This document shows, in pieces, positions 1-7,369 of a stretch of DNA of 9,320 nt. Origin of the DNA: an uncultured Erysipelotrichaceae bacterium. Lineage in GTDB: Bacteria > Bacillota_I > Bacilli_A > Erysipelotrichales > Erysipelotrichaceae. The notes beneath the pieces were generated by a model, which worked only from the letters and a program-made list of their open reading frames with translations, ran no database searches and was not told the DNA's origin. Every line of letters begins with the position of its first letter. The first letter of the stretch is position 1. The translations under genes and the position numbers were made by a program. Location: the NCBI GenBank assembly GCA_944325295.1, contig CALUZL010000151.1, positions 1-9,320 of the forward strand, given 5' to 3'.

Positions 1-431
1 AAAAGCGAAGTGAGGGAGCGATCGAGACGACGTTTGCGTTAGTGGATGTCATAAAAAAAGCTTATCCGCCAAAGGCTCTATCGAAAAAAGGGCATCCGGC
101 AAAACAGACCTTTCAGGCTTTAAGGATCGCTGTGAATCACGAACTCGATTCGTTAGAAACGTTTTTAGCGAAATTTGAAGATTATTTGAAGCCGGGTGGA
201 AGACTGGTGATCATTACCTTTCACTCCTTAGAGGATCGATTGGTAAAGAAATGTTTTCAAAGGTTGACCAAAGAAGAGGTCGATAAGCGCATATACATCG
301 CGCCCGCTGATATCAAAAAACCGGAATTCAAACTTTTGAACCGTAAAGTCATCATTGCCGATGACGACGAGATAAATGCAAATCCGCGCTCAAAGAGTGC
401 GAAGTTACGAGGGATAGAAAAGGAGTTGTAA
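1..431 (+). CDS. rsmH: 16S rRNA (cytosine-1402-N4)-methyltransferase RsmH, 3' part (5' end outside window)
   Basis: RsmH (MraW) uses S-adenosylmethionine to methylate N4 of C1402 in the decoding centre of 16S rRNA. The reading frame is open from the left edge (first whole codon at base 3) and ends in TAA at 429-431, giving about 142 residues. This is less than half of the usual ~310, so the N-terminal SAM-binding motifs are missing. Visible family motifs are GHPAKQTFQALRIAVN (from base 90), the FHSLEDR signature at 219-239, and the C-terminal NPRSKSAKLR at 381-410. The GTG at 42 is an internal valine codon and not a start, because RsmH-like sequence (RSEGAIETTFALVDV) continues upstream of it. 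As first gene of the visible dcw cluster it is followed after 3 bases by ftsL, whose ribosome binding site lies inside the rsmH end. mraZ would be expected just upstream of the window. Confidence 0.95.
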   Translation, partial: KRSEGAIETTFALVDVIKKAYPPKALSKKGHPAKQTFQALRIAVNHELDSLETFLAKFEDYLKPGGRLVIITFHSLEDRLVKKCFQRLTKEEVDKRIYIAPADIKKPEFKLLNRKVIIADDDEINANPRSKSAKLRGIEKEL

Positions 432-434
432 GAC

Positions 435-743
435 ATGGCAAAGATAGTAAAGAAAGTACACAAGAAAAGACGTTTGAAGATCGAAGGATTGGCTGTATTG
501 TTGTTTTCAACTGCTATATGCGGTGTTTTATTCACAAGCCTTTTTGTCAGGGCGCAAAAGAACAGCCTGATCATTCAGATCGAAGATATTCAAGCTGAGT
601 GCACTTCTTTGAAAGAGGCCAATCATCAGCTCGATATCCAGATCCAAAACCTTGTCAGCAAAGATCGCATCTATGAGATCGCGGCAAATAACGGCCTCAG
701 TCAAAATGAAAATAACGTGATCAATGTCGATGGAGATAAGTGA
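435..743 (+). CDS. ftsL: Cell division protein FtsL-like
   Basis: This is a 102-residue bitopic protein of FtsL type. It has a strongly basic cytoplasmic N-terminus (residues 1-17, rich in K and R), one membrane segment at about 18-38, and an extracellular amphipathic helix at about 42-75 that looks like a coiled coil. It ends in a short tail with the motif KDRIYEIAANNGLSQ, typical of the FtsL/DivIC family. FtsL works with DivIB/FtsQ and DivIC/FtsB to recruit and activate the septal synthase at midcell. Sequence conservation in this family is low, so the call rests on size, topology, the tail motif and position between rsmH and the class B PBP. The ATG at 435 is preceded by AGGAG at 421-425 (9-base spacing). 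The stop overlaps the start of the next gene. DivIC is the alternative by sequence alone, but its genes are normally elsewhere. Confidence 0.88.
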   Translation: MAKIVKKVHKKRRLKIEGLAVLLFSTAICGVLFTSLFVRAQKNSLIIQIEDIQAECTSLKEANHQLDIQIQNLVSKDRIYEIAANNGLSQNENNVINVDGDK

Positions 744-2986
744 TGAAAAGTCGTAACGGTCTGTTACGATTTATAGCGCTGGCAGCAGTTGCTGCAGCTT
801 TGATAATGGCGATCAACGTAGTGATGGTCGCTGTTTTTAAATTGCACGTTCGCTCGCTTACCAGCCTTGAACCATATGTCGACAGCGTCAATTATGTTCG
901 AGAGACGATATATGCAAACCGTGGCAATATCTATGATGCAAACGGCATGACTATTGCCCAAGATGAGAGTACCTACAGTATTATCTGCTATCTTTCCAAG
1001 AGTCGTTTAAATGCTGACGGCACTCCGGCTTATGTCGAAGATAAAGAGTATACCGCAAGGGTCTTGGCGAGTATCTTGGATGGCGATGAAAGTGAGATCT
1101 ATGCGATCCTTGTCGCTGCCGATGGTCGCTATCAAACCGAGATCGGCACAGTCGGCAGACTGATCGATGAAGATACCAAACTGAAGATCGAGGAGTATGG
1201 TTTACCGGGAGTGGAATTTGTGGCTTCCAGTAAGCGCTACTATCCTTTAGGCGATTATTTCAGTCCCTATCTTGTCGGCTTTGCGCAAGATGATGGCGGC
1301 AAACTTGTCGGCAAGATGGGTGTTGAACAATACTTAAACGATGAACTTTCCGGAATCGATGGCTATCGGACCTATCAGGCCGATAAGGACGGCTATGTCT
1401 TAGAGGGGATGAGTGAGGAAGTTGTTGAAGCGGTCGATGGCTATGATGTCTATCTGACTCTCGATAATGTCATTCAAGATGCTTTGCAGACTTCTTTGGA
1501 AGAGACGATGCAAGAGCGGGGAGCAGCCCGTGCCTGGGGCGCTGTCGTCGAGATCAAGACCGGCAAGATCTTAGCTTGGGGCCAGACACCTTCTTTTGAT
1601 AACAACAAACTCGACATCAAAGACTACAACAACTTCGGCTCACAAACGCTTTATGAGCCGGGTTCAGTCTTTAAAAGTTTTGCCTATGCTGCTGCGATGG
1701 ACAGCGGCAATTATGACGGCACAAGACTTGTCGACAGCGATAATTTCTGTTACACATCGATCGGTACGGATCCGGTAAGGACTTACAGCGACAACAATTA
1801 TGGCTGTATAACGAATTCCGAAAACAAGACCTATGGTATGGTCGAATACGACTATGGTCTTATCATGTCTTTAAATACGGTCACAAGCTCGATCATCACC
1901 GACTTGATCACTCCGGCAGAGTACCTTGATTACTTGGATGCCTTTGGCTTTTTCAAGGCTGTCGATACCGATGGGATCTTGGAAAATGTCGGTACGATCC
2001 AATTTGAACAACCCGTTGAAAAACTGACGACGACTTATGGACATGGTCTTACCGTCAACATGTTGGAACTGCTTCAAGCTTATAGTGCGATCTTTGGCAA
2101 TGGTGAAATGATCAAGCCTTATTACATCGATAAGATCGTCGATTCTGATACCGGTAATATAATCTATCAGGGTCAAAGAGAAGTGGTGGGAGAACCGATC
2201 AGTGAAGATACGGCTAAAAGGATGCAAGATCTTTTGAGAAGAGTTGTCGCTGATGAGAGTGGAACCGCCCGTTATTACGAAGTCGAGGGTTTAAACGTCA
2301 TGGCCAAGACCGGTACTTCGCAACTTCTGGATGACTATGGGGAGTATGAAGAGGGCGGAAACGTCTTGTCTTCGGTCATGTTGGCATTCCCCTATGAAGA
2401 TCCCCAATACATGATCTACTACGCCTATCAATCAGGTTATGACTACAACAGTCACTACTATACCGAACCGGTCATCGAACTGATAAACAAGGTGGCTTTG
2501 CTTGAAAACATTCAGGATACGACAAGCGCAAACGAGACCGAAGTGCAGGATGTCAAAAAGATCGAGATGACTGATCTCAGCGGTCATACCTTAGAGTATG
2601 CCCAAAGCAAGCTCGAAGGCAGCTCGCTTAAGGTCATCGTCCTTGGTGATGGTAAAGATGTCATCGCCCAATACCCCAAAGCCGGTACCGTTATCTACAG
2701 CGGCAGCAAAGTTTATCTCCTTTGCAATAAAGATAGTTTCGCAATGCCCGATATCAGTGGCTGGAGTCGCAAAGAAGTGACTGAACTGTGGTCACTAACC
2801 GATGTCGCTTTCACTTTAAACGGTTATGGCATCGTTACTTCACAATCGATCGCTCCGGGTGAAATGGTGTACAAAGACAGCGTCATCGAGGTCACTTTCG
2901 GCGATATTGCCGATCCAAATCCCAAACCCGAGACAAGCGAAGCGGAACAATCACCTGAAAATAGTGAAGAAGTAATAGAATCGTAA
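743..2986 (+). CDS. ftsI: Class B penicillin-binding protein (septal transpeptidase) with two PASTA repeats
   Basis: This is a monofunctional DD-transpeptidase that cross-links septal peptidoglycan, 747 residues from ATG 743. Seen in order: a membrane anchor at about 6-32; a PBP dimerisation domain (RGNIYDANG near its start); the transpeptidase domain with SVFK (catalytic Ser308, Lys311), SLN (376-378) and KTGTS (522-526); two PASTA repeats at about 608-665 and 667-723; and an acidic, Pro/Ser-rich tail. PASTA repeats at the C-terminus are typical of Gram-positive PBP2x, PBP2B or SpoVD proteins. The position after ftsL supports the vegetative septal role, but a SpoVD-like sporulation paralogue cannot be excluded. 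A GTG at 740 is also in frame. ATG 743 is preferred because GGAG at 732-735 lies 7 bases upstream of it but only 4 from the GTG. The start shares one base with the ftsL stop (TGATG), indicating translational coupling. The middle Leu of SLN and the Val of SVFK differ from the commoner SSN and STxK. Confidence 0.93.
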   Translation: MKSRNGLLRFIALAAVAAALIMAINVVMVAVFKLHVRSLTSLEPYVDSVNYVRETIYANRGNIYDANGMTIAQDESTYSIICYLSKSRLNADGTPAYVEDKEYTARVLASILDGDESEIYAILVAADGRYQTEIGTVGRLIDEDTKLKIEEYGLPGVEFVASSKRYYPLGDYFSPYLVGFAQDDGGKLVGKMGVEQYLNDELSGIDGYRTYQADKDGYVLEGMSEEVVEAVDGYDVYLTLDNVIQDALQTSLEETMQERGAARAWGAVVEIKTGKILAWGQTPSFDNNKLDIKDYNNFGSQTLYEPGSVFKSFAYAAAMDSGNYDGTRLVDSDNFCYTSIGTDPVRTYSDNNYGCITNSENKTYGMVEYDYGLIMSLNTVTSSIITDLITPAEYLDYLDAFGFFKAVDTDGILENVGTIQFEQPVEKLTTTYGHGLTVNMLELLQAYSAIFGNGEMIKPYYIDKIVDSDTGNIIYQGQREVVGEPISEDTAKRMQDLLRRVVADESGTARYYEVEGLNVMAKTGTSQLLDDYGEYEEGGNVLSSVMLAFPYEDPQYMIYYAYQSGYDYNSHYYTEPVIELINKVALLENIQDTTSANETEVQDVKKIEMTDLSGHTLEYAQSKLEGSSLKVIVLGDGKDVIAQYPKAGTVIYSGSKVYLLCNKDSFAMPDISGWSRKEVTELWSLTDVAFTLNGYGIVTSQSIAPGEMVYKDSVIEVTFGDIADPNPKPETSEAEQSPENSEEVIES

Positions 2987-3013
2987 AGCATTTTAGAGTA
3001 TAATTAACGGGCT

Positions 3014-3985
3014 ATGAATTATTATTTGATCTTACTTATCGGCTTTGCGCTTTCTTTGGGCCTGACCCTTGCGCTCATGCCCCTATACATCAAACTGTTA
3101 AAATCGCTAAAATACAATCAAACGGTAAGTGAATACGCTCTTGCCGAATACAAAGAAAAAGGTTCGACACCGATCATGGGCGGACTTTTGTTTGTGGTGG
3201 TGGCGATCGTTTCCGCTTTGATCGTAAACGTCAACACGCTTTTCGATGTGAAGTGTCTGATCGTTATCCTATCCTTTGCATCCTTTTGCTTCATCGGCTT
3301 TTTGGATGACATCCTGATCATCCTTCGTCATGACAACGAAGGACTCAGTCCGCGTCTGAAGCTCATTTTACAGTTTTTGTTTGCGATAGTGATCTATTTG
3401 ATCTTTAAAGACAGTATCAGTACCGATCTTGTGATCCCACTTTTGCATACGGTCTTACCTTTGGGGGCGATCGTTTATGGGATCTTTATGGTCTTTATGT
3501 ATACGGCGGAGTCAAATGCCGTCAATTTTACCGATGGCATGGATGGTCTTTCAAGCGGTGTCAGTATCATCGCCCTGATCCCCTATATCCTTTTTAGTAT
3601 AATGGGGGGAGAATACGATCTGGCCATCTTGCTTGTCTGCATTGTTGGCGCGCTTTGCGGGTATTTGCGCTACAACTTTTTCCCGGCCAAGATCTTTATG
3701 GGCGACAGCGGGTCTTTGGGGCTTGGGGCTCTGTTTGCATCAGTAGCAGTCGTGCTTTCAAAAGAACTTTTACTGATCGTCATCGGCGGTGTCTTTTTTG
3801 TGGAGATGGTCTGCGTCTGTCTGCAACAGCTTTCGGTACGCCTTTTCCACAAAAGAGTGTTCAGCTATACACCGATCCATTACGCCTTTGTATTAAAGGG
3901 GATGAAGGAAATGAAGGTCGTCAAGAGGTTTTATGTGATCGCCCTGATTTTTGCGATCTGCGGTTTTGTGATAGGAGTCATTTGA
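3014..3985 (+). CDS. mraY: Phospho-N-acetylmuramoyl-pentapeptide transferase MraY
   Basis: MraY transfers phospho-MurNAc-pentapeptide from UDP to undecaprenyl phosphate, making lipid I on the inner face of the membrane. The protein has 323 residues, close to the family norm, and is a polytopic membrane protein with around ten hydrophobic segments. Motifs seen: STPIMGG (51-57); the acidic pair in GFLDD (Asp98, Asp99) followed by NEGLSPRLK; NAVNFTDGMDGLSSG (168-182) with the Mg-binding and nucleotide-loop residues; and FMGDSGSLGLG (228-238) with Asp231. The C-terminal loop normally reading PxHHHFE is TPIHYAFVLKG here (286-296), so only the first of three histidines remains (His289). The gene starts 27 bases after the PBP stop, with only a weak ribosome binding site (ACGGG just upstream), and ends one base before murD. 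WecA/TagO relatives lack the NAVNFTDGMDGL context and the dcw position, so MraY is secure. Confidence 0.95.
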   Translation: MNYYLILLIGFALSLGLTLALMPLYIKLLKSLKYNQTVSEYALAEYKEKGSTPIMGGLLFVVVAIVSALIVNVNTLFDVKCLIVILSFASFCFIGFLDDILIILRHDNEGLSPRLKLILQFLFAIVIYLIFKDSISTDLVIPLLHTVLPLGAIVYGIFMVFMYTAESNAVNFTDGMDGLSSGVSIIALIPYILFSIMGGEYDLAILLVCIVGALCGYLRYNFFPAKIFMGDSGSLGLGALFASVAVVLSKELLLIVIGGVFFVEMVCVCLQQLSVRLFHKRVFSYTPIHYAFVLKGMKEMKVVKRFYVIALIFAICGFVIGVI

Positions 3986-3986
3986 G

Positions 3987-5279
3987 ATGAGAGCACTGGT
4001 CATCGGCGCAGCCTTAAGCGGCATCAGCGCCAGCAAATTACTAGTCAAAAAAGGATATGAGGTCTACCTTACCGATATGAAGAGGATCGAGGCAAAAAAA
4101 GACCTTGAAGCTTTGGGAATAAAAGTCTATGATGGCACTCATCCGGACAGTTTGAAAGATCTCGACTATGATCTGATCGTTAAAAATCCCGGCATCAAAC
4201 CGACAGTACCCTTTGTGAAGTATTTCTATGATAAAGGTTATCCGCTTTTAAATGAGATCGAGATCGCTTTGCGCTATGGCAATTTCAGCTATGGGGCGAT
4301 AACCGGTACCAATGGCAAAACGACAACGACGACGCTTTTGGGTGAATTTTTAAAAAAGATCGATAAAGATGCCCGGGCTTGTGGCAACAACGGTTACCCG
4401 CTTTGCGATATCGCCACTGAATATGAGGGCAAAAATCTGCATCTGGCGATTGAGATCGCTGCTTTTCAGTTGCTCGGCTGCCCGCATTTTCATCCGATAG
4501 TCAGTGTTTGTATGAACCTGACGCCCGATCATTTAGACTACTTTAAAGATGTCGATGATTACTATCGCGCCAAGATGCTGATCTATAAAAATCAAAGCGC
4601 TGACGATTGGTTTTTATTGAACCTCGATGATGAAAACATCAGTGCTTTAGTGACTGATGTCAAATGTCGCATCGTTACTTTCAGCGTCAAAAAAGACGCT
4701 GACCTCACTGTCAGAGGGGATGGCGTCTACCTCTTTGACAATGAGCTGTTTAAACTATCCGATCTGAAACTTCCTGGAGTCCACAACCTCTACAACGCCA
4801 TGGTCGCTGCAGCCATGGCTTATAAGCTTGGCGTCAATATTGCTGATATCAGAGATGTCCTCCGTAATTTTAAAGGGGTCAGACATCGCCTTGAATTCGT
4901 TAAGGAAGTGGCAGGTGTCAAATACTACAACGATTCCAAGGGTACCAATGTCGATGCGACAAAGGTGGCCCTGAGCGCTTTTGACAAGGTGATCCTTTTG
5001 GCCGGTGGTTATGATAAAAAGACCGGATTTCAAGACATAATACCCTACCTTGATCATGTAAAAGAGATGTACGTCTTTGGTGCTACTAAAGATGAACTGA
5101 AAAAGATCTACCCTGAAGCTGTTGTCTGCACCGATCTTAAAGAAGCCCTGACAAAGGCGCATTCAAGTGCCAAAGCGGGCGATATCGTCCTTTTGTCACC
5201 GATGTGTGCTTCTTGGGATCAGTATGCCAATTTTGAAGAAAGAGGCGACGAATTTGTCAAGCTTGTTGAATCACTCTGA
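3987..5279 (+). CDS. murD: UDP-N-acetylmuramoyl-L-alanine--D-glutamate ligase MurD
   Basis: MurD is the cytoplasmic ligase that adds D-glutamate to UDP-MurNAc-L-Ala using ATP. It has 430 residues, slightly below the usual ~450. The N-terminal Rossmann-like domain opens with VIGAALSGISASKLL. The central ATPase domain carries the P-loop GTNGKTT (107-113, Lys111), NLTPDHLDYF (177-186) and RAKMLIY with Lys196 at the place of the carbamylated lysine. The C-terminal domain shows HNLYN (266-270), GVRHRLEF (297-304), NDSKGTN (315-321), LLAGGYDKK and the family end motif LLSPMCASWDQYANFEERG (402-420). Variations from the usual pattern are GNNGYPL for GNIGxPL (133-139) and EIAAFQL for ELSSFQL (156-162). 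ATG 3987 has AGGAG at 3973-3977 (9-base spacing) and follows the mraY stop after one base. The 3' end overlaps recJ. Confidence 0.96.
   Translation: MRALVIGAALSGISASKLLVKKGYEVYLTDMKRIEAKKDLEALGIKVYDGTHPDSLKDLDYDLIVKNPGIKPTVPFVKYFYDKGYPLLNEIEIALRYGNFSYGAITGTNGKTTTTTLLGEFLKKIDKDARACGNNGYPLCDIATEYEGKNLHLAIEIAAFQLLGCPHFHPIVSVCMNLTPDHLDYFKDVDDYYRAKMLIYKNQSADDWFLLNLDDENISALVTDVKCRIVTFSVKKDADLTVRGDGVYLFDNELFKLSDLKLPGVHNLYNAMVAAAMAYKLGVNIADIRDVLRNFKGVRHRLEFVKEVAGVKYYNDSKGTNVDATKVALSAFDKVILLAGGYDKKTGFQDIIPYLDHVKEMYVFGATKDELKKIYPEAVVCTDLKEALTKAHSSAKAGDIVLLSPMCASWDQYANFEERGDEFVKLVESL
5240..5245 (+). promoter_or_regulatory. Ribosome binding site deciding the recJ start
   Basis: AAGAGG lies inside the end of murD, 8 bases before an in-frame TTG at 5254. 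The other plausible in-frame start, ATG at 5224, has only GGGA at 5216-5219 with a 4-base gap. The better spacing supports the TTG. This is sequence reading only, and purine-rich stretches are common in this genome. Confidence 0.5.
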
Positions 5280-6807
5280 ACTTTTAGCTCAATATGAGAT
5301 CATAAGTGACGGCAGTTTCAAAGAGCGTTTGGACACCTATTTTAAGGACATCGCCGTTTCTGATCTTTTTAAAGAAGAAGAATTGCGACTCTCAGGAGAT
5401 GAGGTAGACCGCTTTAAGGAAGCGATCAATACGATCATCTTAAAGGGAAGCCGGGTCTTAGTCGTCGGCGATTACGATTGCGATGGCATCATGGCTACCA
5501 GTATCTTCATGCGACTTTTAGCTCATCTAAAGATAAATGCCAATTATTATATACCTTCCAGAACAAAGGAAGGGTATGGATTAAACGAAACGATCGTGCA
5601 AACGGCCATCGATTATCACTTTGATTACATCATTACCCTCGATAACGGAATAAAAGCTAAGGCAGCGATCGCTAAAGCTTACGAAAACGGCATCGAAGTC
5701 ATCATCATCGATCATCATCAGTTTGAAGAACTGCCAAAGGCCAAAGCGATCATCCATCCGGCTTTTTTAGGACCATACTTTGACGATCTTTGTACCGGTG
5801 GTCTTGTATACCTTTTAAGTCTTATTTATTATGACGATCCTTACTCGTCGGTGCTGGCGATGCTTGCGACCTTGGCTGATGTGGTCAGGGTCTTTGGGGC
5901 AAACCGCTCACTCATCAAAGACGGTCTGAAGATCTTAAACCGCGGTGATATCGCCCTTAACATCCGTGCTCTCAGCAATGTCAAAAGATATAGCTATGAC
6001 GATGTCGTCTTTAAGATCGTGCCCAAGATCAACGCTCTGTCGCGTTTGGATCCGCTTTGCAACGTCAACAGTTTTATTCCCTATTTTCGCGATGGCAAAG
6101 AAGATATCGTCACCTTAGAAAAGATCGATATCATCAATACCTTGCGCAAAGACAAGAGCTTAGCGATGGTCAATGATGCCCGAAATCGGGTCAGTGATAA
6201 ACCTTTCATCCTGATCAGTTCCGATCACTACCTTGAAGGTCTGTGCGGACTTGTTGCCAGTCGTCTTGCCGATGAATACAAAAGACCGACGCTCATCCTT
6301 GCCAAAAAAGACGGTCTGTATAAGGGCTCGGGCCGCTCACCCAAAGGATTTGATCTCTATGGCAATCTAGCTCCGCTGGCTGCTCACTTTAAAGCATTTG
6401 GCGGTCACAGACAAGCTATCGGCATCACCGTAGATGAAGACGGTCTAAAAAAGCTTGAAGAATACGCTACCCAAATCAAAAGCGCGGAGACAAAAAGGCC
6501 AAAAGAGCAGGTCATAAAGATAACCCAAGCGGATATGACTTTAGAAAACATCGATCTGTTAAAGCTTTATGAACCCTATGGTGAAGGACTTCGAAAACCG
6601 CTTTTTTATCTTGAAGATCCAAAGATCAAAAGTCGTTATCTCATAAAGGGTCTTTATCCAAAATACGTCTTGGCAAACAATCAGGAACTCTTCGGCTTTG
6701 AAAAGAGCCAGTTTGTCGAAAGTCTTTCCGGAGCCATTGGTACTCTGGATGTCAGCGACTTCTGCAAGACGAAAATTACCATGAGTTTAAAAGAGATTGT
6801 GTTATAA
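5254..6807 (+). CDS. recJ: Single-stranded-DNA-specific exonuclease RecJ (DHH family), short form
   Basis: RecJ degrades single-stranded DNA 5' to 3' in recombination and mismatch or base-excision repair. From TTG 5254 the protein is 517 residues, shorter than E. coli RecJ (577) and far shorter than the ~780-residue Bacillus form. DHH domain motifs: VVGDYDCDG (70-78, motif I with metal-binding aspartates), LDNG (129-132), IDHHQ (152-156, the DHH) and LATLADVV (204-211, Asp209). The DHHA1 part has LEGLCGLVASRL (327-338), GSGRSPKGFDLYG and FGGHRQAIGIT (382-392). It is followed by an OB-like segment with LYEPYGEGLRKPLFYL. The normally conserved His of HxGVIGIVASR is Leu here. The TTG start overlaps murD by 26 bases. 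ATG 5224 would add 10 residues; anything further upstream is forced by murD coding and unlikely. A nanoRNase/NrnA (DHH-DHHA1, ~320 residues) is excluded by length and the C-terminal part. Confidence 0.88.
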   Translation: MSSLLNHSELLAQYEIISDGSFKERLDTYFKDIAVSDLFKEEELRLSGDEVDRFKEAINTIILKGSRVLVVGDYDCDGIMATSIFMRLLAHLKINANYYIPSRTKEGYGLNETIVQTAIDYHFDYIITLDNGIKAKAAIAKAYENGIEVIIIDHHQFEELPKAKAIIHPAFLGPYFDDLCTGGLVYLLSLIYYDDPYSSVLAMLATLADVVRVFGANRSLIKDGLKILNRGDIALNIRALSNVKRYSYDDVVFKIVPKINALSRLDPLCNVNSFIPYFRDGKEDIVTLEKIDIINTLRKDKSLAMVNDARNRVSDKPFILISSDHYLEGLCGLVASRLADEYKRPTLILAKKDGLYKGSGRSPKGFDLYGNLAPLAAHFKAFGGHRQAIGITVDEDGLKKLEEYATQIKSAETKRPKEQVIKITQADMTLENIDLLKLYEPYGEGLRKPLFYLEDPKIKSRYLIKGLYPKYVLANNQELFGFEKSQFVESLSGAIGTLDVSDFCKTKITMSLKEIVL

Positions 6808-6808
6808 T
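6800..6808 (+). promoter_or_regulatory. Candidate extended -10 promoter for apt-rel
   Basis: TGTTATAAT is a perfect extended -10 element (TGn followed by TATAAT at 6803-6808). It lies across the recJ stop codon (TAA 6805-6807). No good -35 hexamer is visible at 16-18 bases upstream, which extended -10 promoters can tolerate. Transcription would begin near 6815, leaving a leader of about 22 bases that still contains the apt ribosome binding site. It would allow apt and rel to be expressed separately from the wall genes. AT-rich stop regions can produce such a match by chance. Confidence 0.45.
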
Positions 6809-6821
6809 AGTAATGTTTTTT

Positions 6822-6829
6822 AGGAGAGG
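6822..6829 (+). promoter_or_regulatory. Strong ribosome binding site of apt
   Basis: AGGAGAGG is the best Shine-Dalgarno sequence in the window and sits 7 bases before ATG 6837. It decides the apt start against the in-frame ATG at 6813, which has no ribosome binding site and would add eight residues (MFFRRGRI) without counterpart in the family. Confidence 0.85.
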
Positions 6830-6836
6830 TCGGATT

Positions 6837-7349
6837 ATGGAATTGAAGGATTATATTGCAAGTGTACAGGATTTTCCTCAAGAAGGAGTCTTGTTTAGAG
6901 ACATTACACCGCTTATGCAGGATGGCGAAGCTTTTCATGAAGCTACAAGCAAATTCGTCGATTTTGCTAAGAAGCTTAAAGTCGATATAATCGCCGGTCC
7001 GGAGTCCAGAGGTTTTATCTTTGGCTGTCCGGTAGCTTATGAGCTCCATATCGGTTTTGTCCCGGTACGCAAACCGGGTAAGTTACCGCGAAAAACCTTA
7101 TCTTATAAATATGACCTTGAATACGGGTCAAATGAATTGCATATGCACGCCGATGCGATAAAGCCAGGCCAAAGAGTCCTGATCATCGATGATCTTTTGG
7201 CGACCGGCGGTACGGTCGATGCGACGATACATCTCGTTGAAAAGATGGGCGGCGTCGTGGCCGGCTGCGCCTTTTTGATCGAGCTTGAAGATCTTAAAGG
7301 GCGAAAGCTTCTTAAAGATTACGAAGTCTTATCGGTTTTGAAGTATTAA
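6837..7349 (+). CDS. apt: Adenine phosphoribosyltransferase
   Basis: Apt salvages adenine by converting it with PRPP to AMP and pyrophosphate in the cytoplasm. The 170-residue length is exactly the family norm. Seen: DFPQEGVLFRDITPL (12-26, the conserved N-terminal region), GPESRGFIFG (54-63), the flexible loop VRKPGKLPRKTLSYKYDLEYG (77-97), and the PRPP-binding motif VLIIDDLLATGGT (114-126). The Ser in GPESRGF replaces the more usual Ala and is not alarming. The gene is 29 bases downstream of recJ, with its own strong ribosome binding site and a possible promoter at the recJ stop. Its pairing with recJ upstream and rel downstream is the order known from Bacillus. Linking adenine salvage with (p)ppGpp metabolism makes sense because both draw on purine nucleotide pools. 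XPRT-like relatives lack this loop pattern. Confidence 0.97.
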   Translation: MELKDYIASVQDFPQEGVLFRDITPLMQDGEAFHEATSKFVDFAKKLKVDIIAGPESRGFIFGCPVAYELHIGFVPVRKPGKLPRKTLSYKYDLEYGSNELHMHADAIKPGQRVLIIDDLLATGGTVDATIHLVEKMGGVVAGCAFLIELEDLKGRKLLKDYEVLSVLKY

Positions 7350-7369
7350 GTGAAGTAAACTTCACTTTT
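7348..7369 (+). terminator. Small hairpin between apt and rel, possible weak terminator or attenuator
   Basis: AAGTGAAG (7348-7355) and CTTCACTT (7360-7367) form a perfect 8-bp stem with the 4-base loop TAAA, and the right arm runs into a TTTT ending at 7369. The stem has only three G-C pairs and the T run is short and partly paired, so full termination is unlikely. Partial attenuation, RNA processing or a protein-binding dyad are equally possible. It starts within the apt stop codon. Confidence 0.35.

Noticed and set aside
42..44. GTG as the start of a small rsmH-like gene
   Set aside because: RsmH-like residues continue in frame upstream to the window edge, so the gene is cut by the window and the GTG is an internal valine.
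2999..3004. Perfect TATAAT just before mraY
   Set aside because: No TGn extension precedes it, and the best -35 hexamer at 17-base spacing (TAGAAT, 2976-2981) matches only 3 of 6. Transcription would start about at the mraY ATG and leave no leader. Considered chance in an AT-rich gap.
3655..3990. Plus-strand 111-codon frame overlapping the end of mraY
   Set aside because: It is the shifted frame of a region coding for conserved MraY motifs, with a Cys/Arg/Phe-rich composition typical of non-coding frames.
6813..6836. Longer apt start at ATG 6813
   Set aside because: No ribosome binding site, lies at or before the predicted transcription start, and adds residues not seen in Apt proteins. ATG 6837 has AGGAGAGG at ideal spacing.
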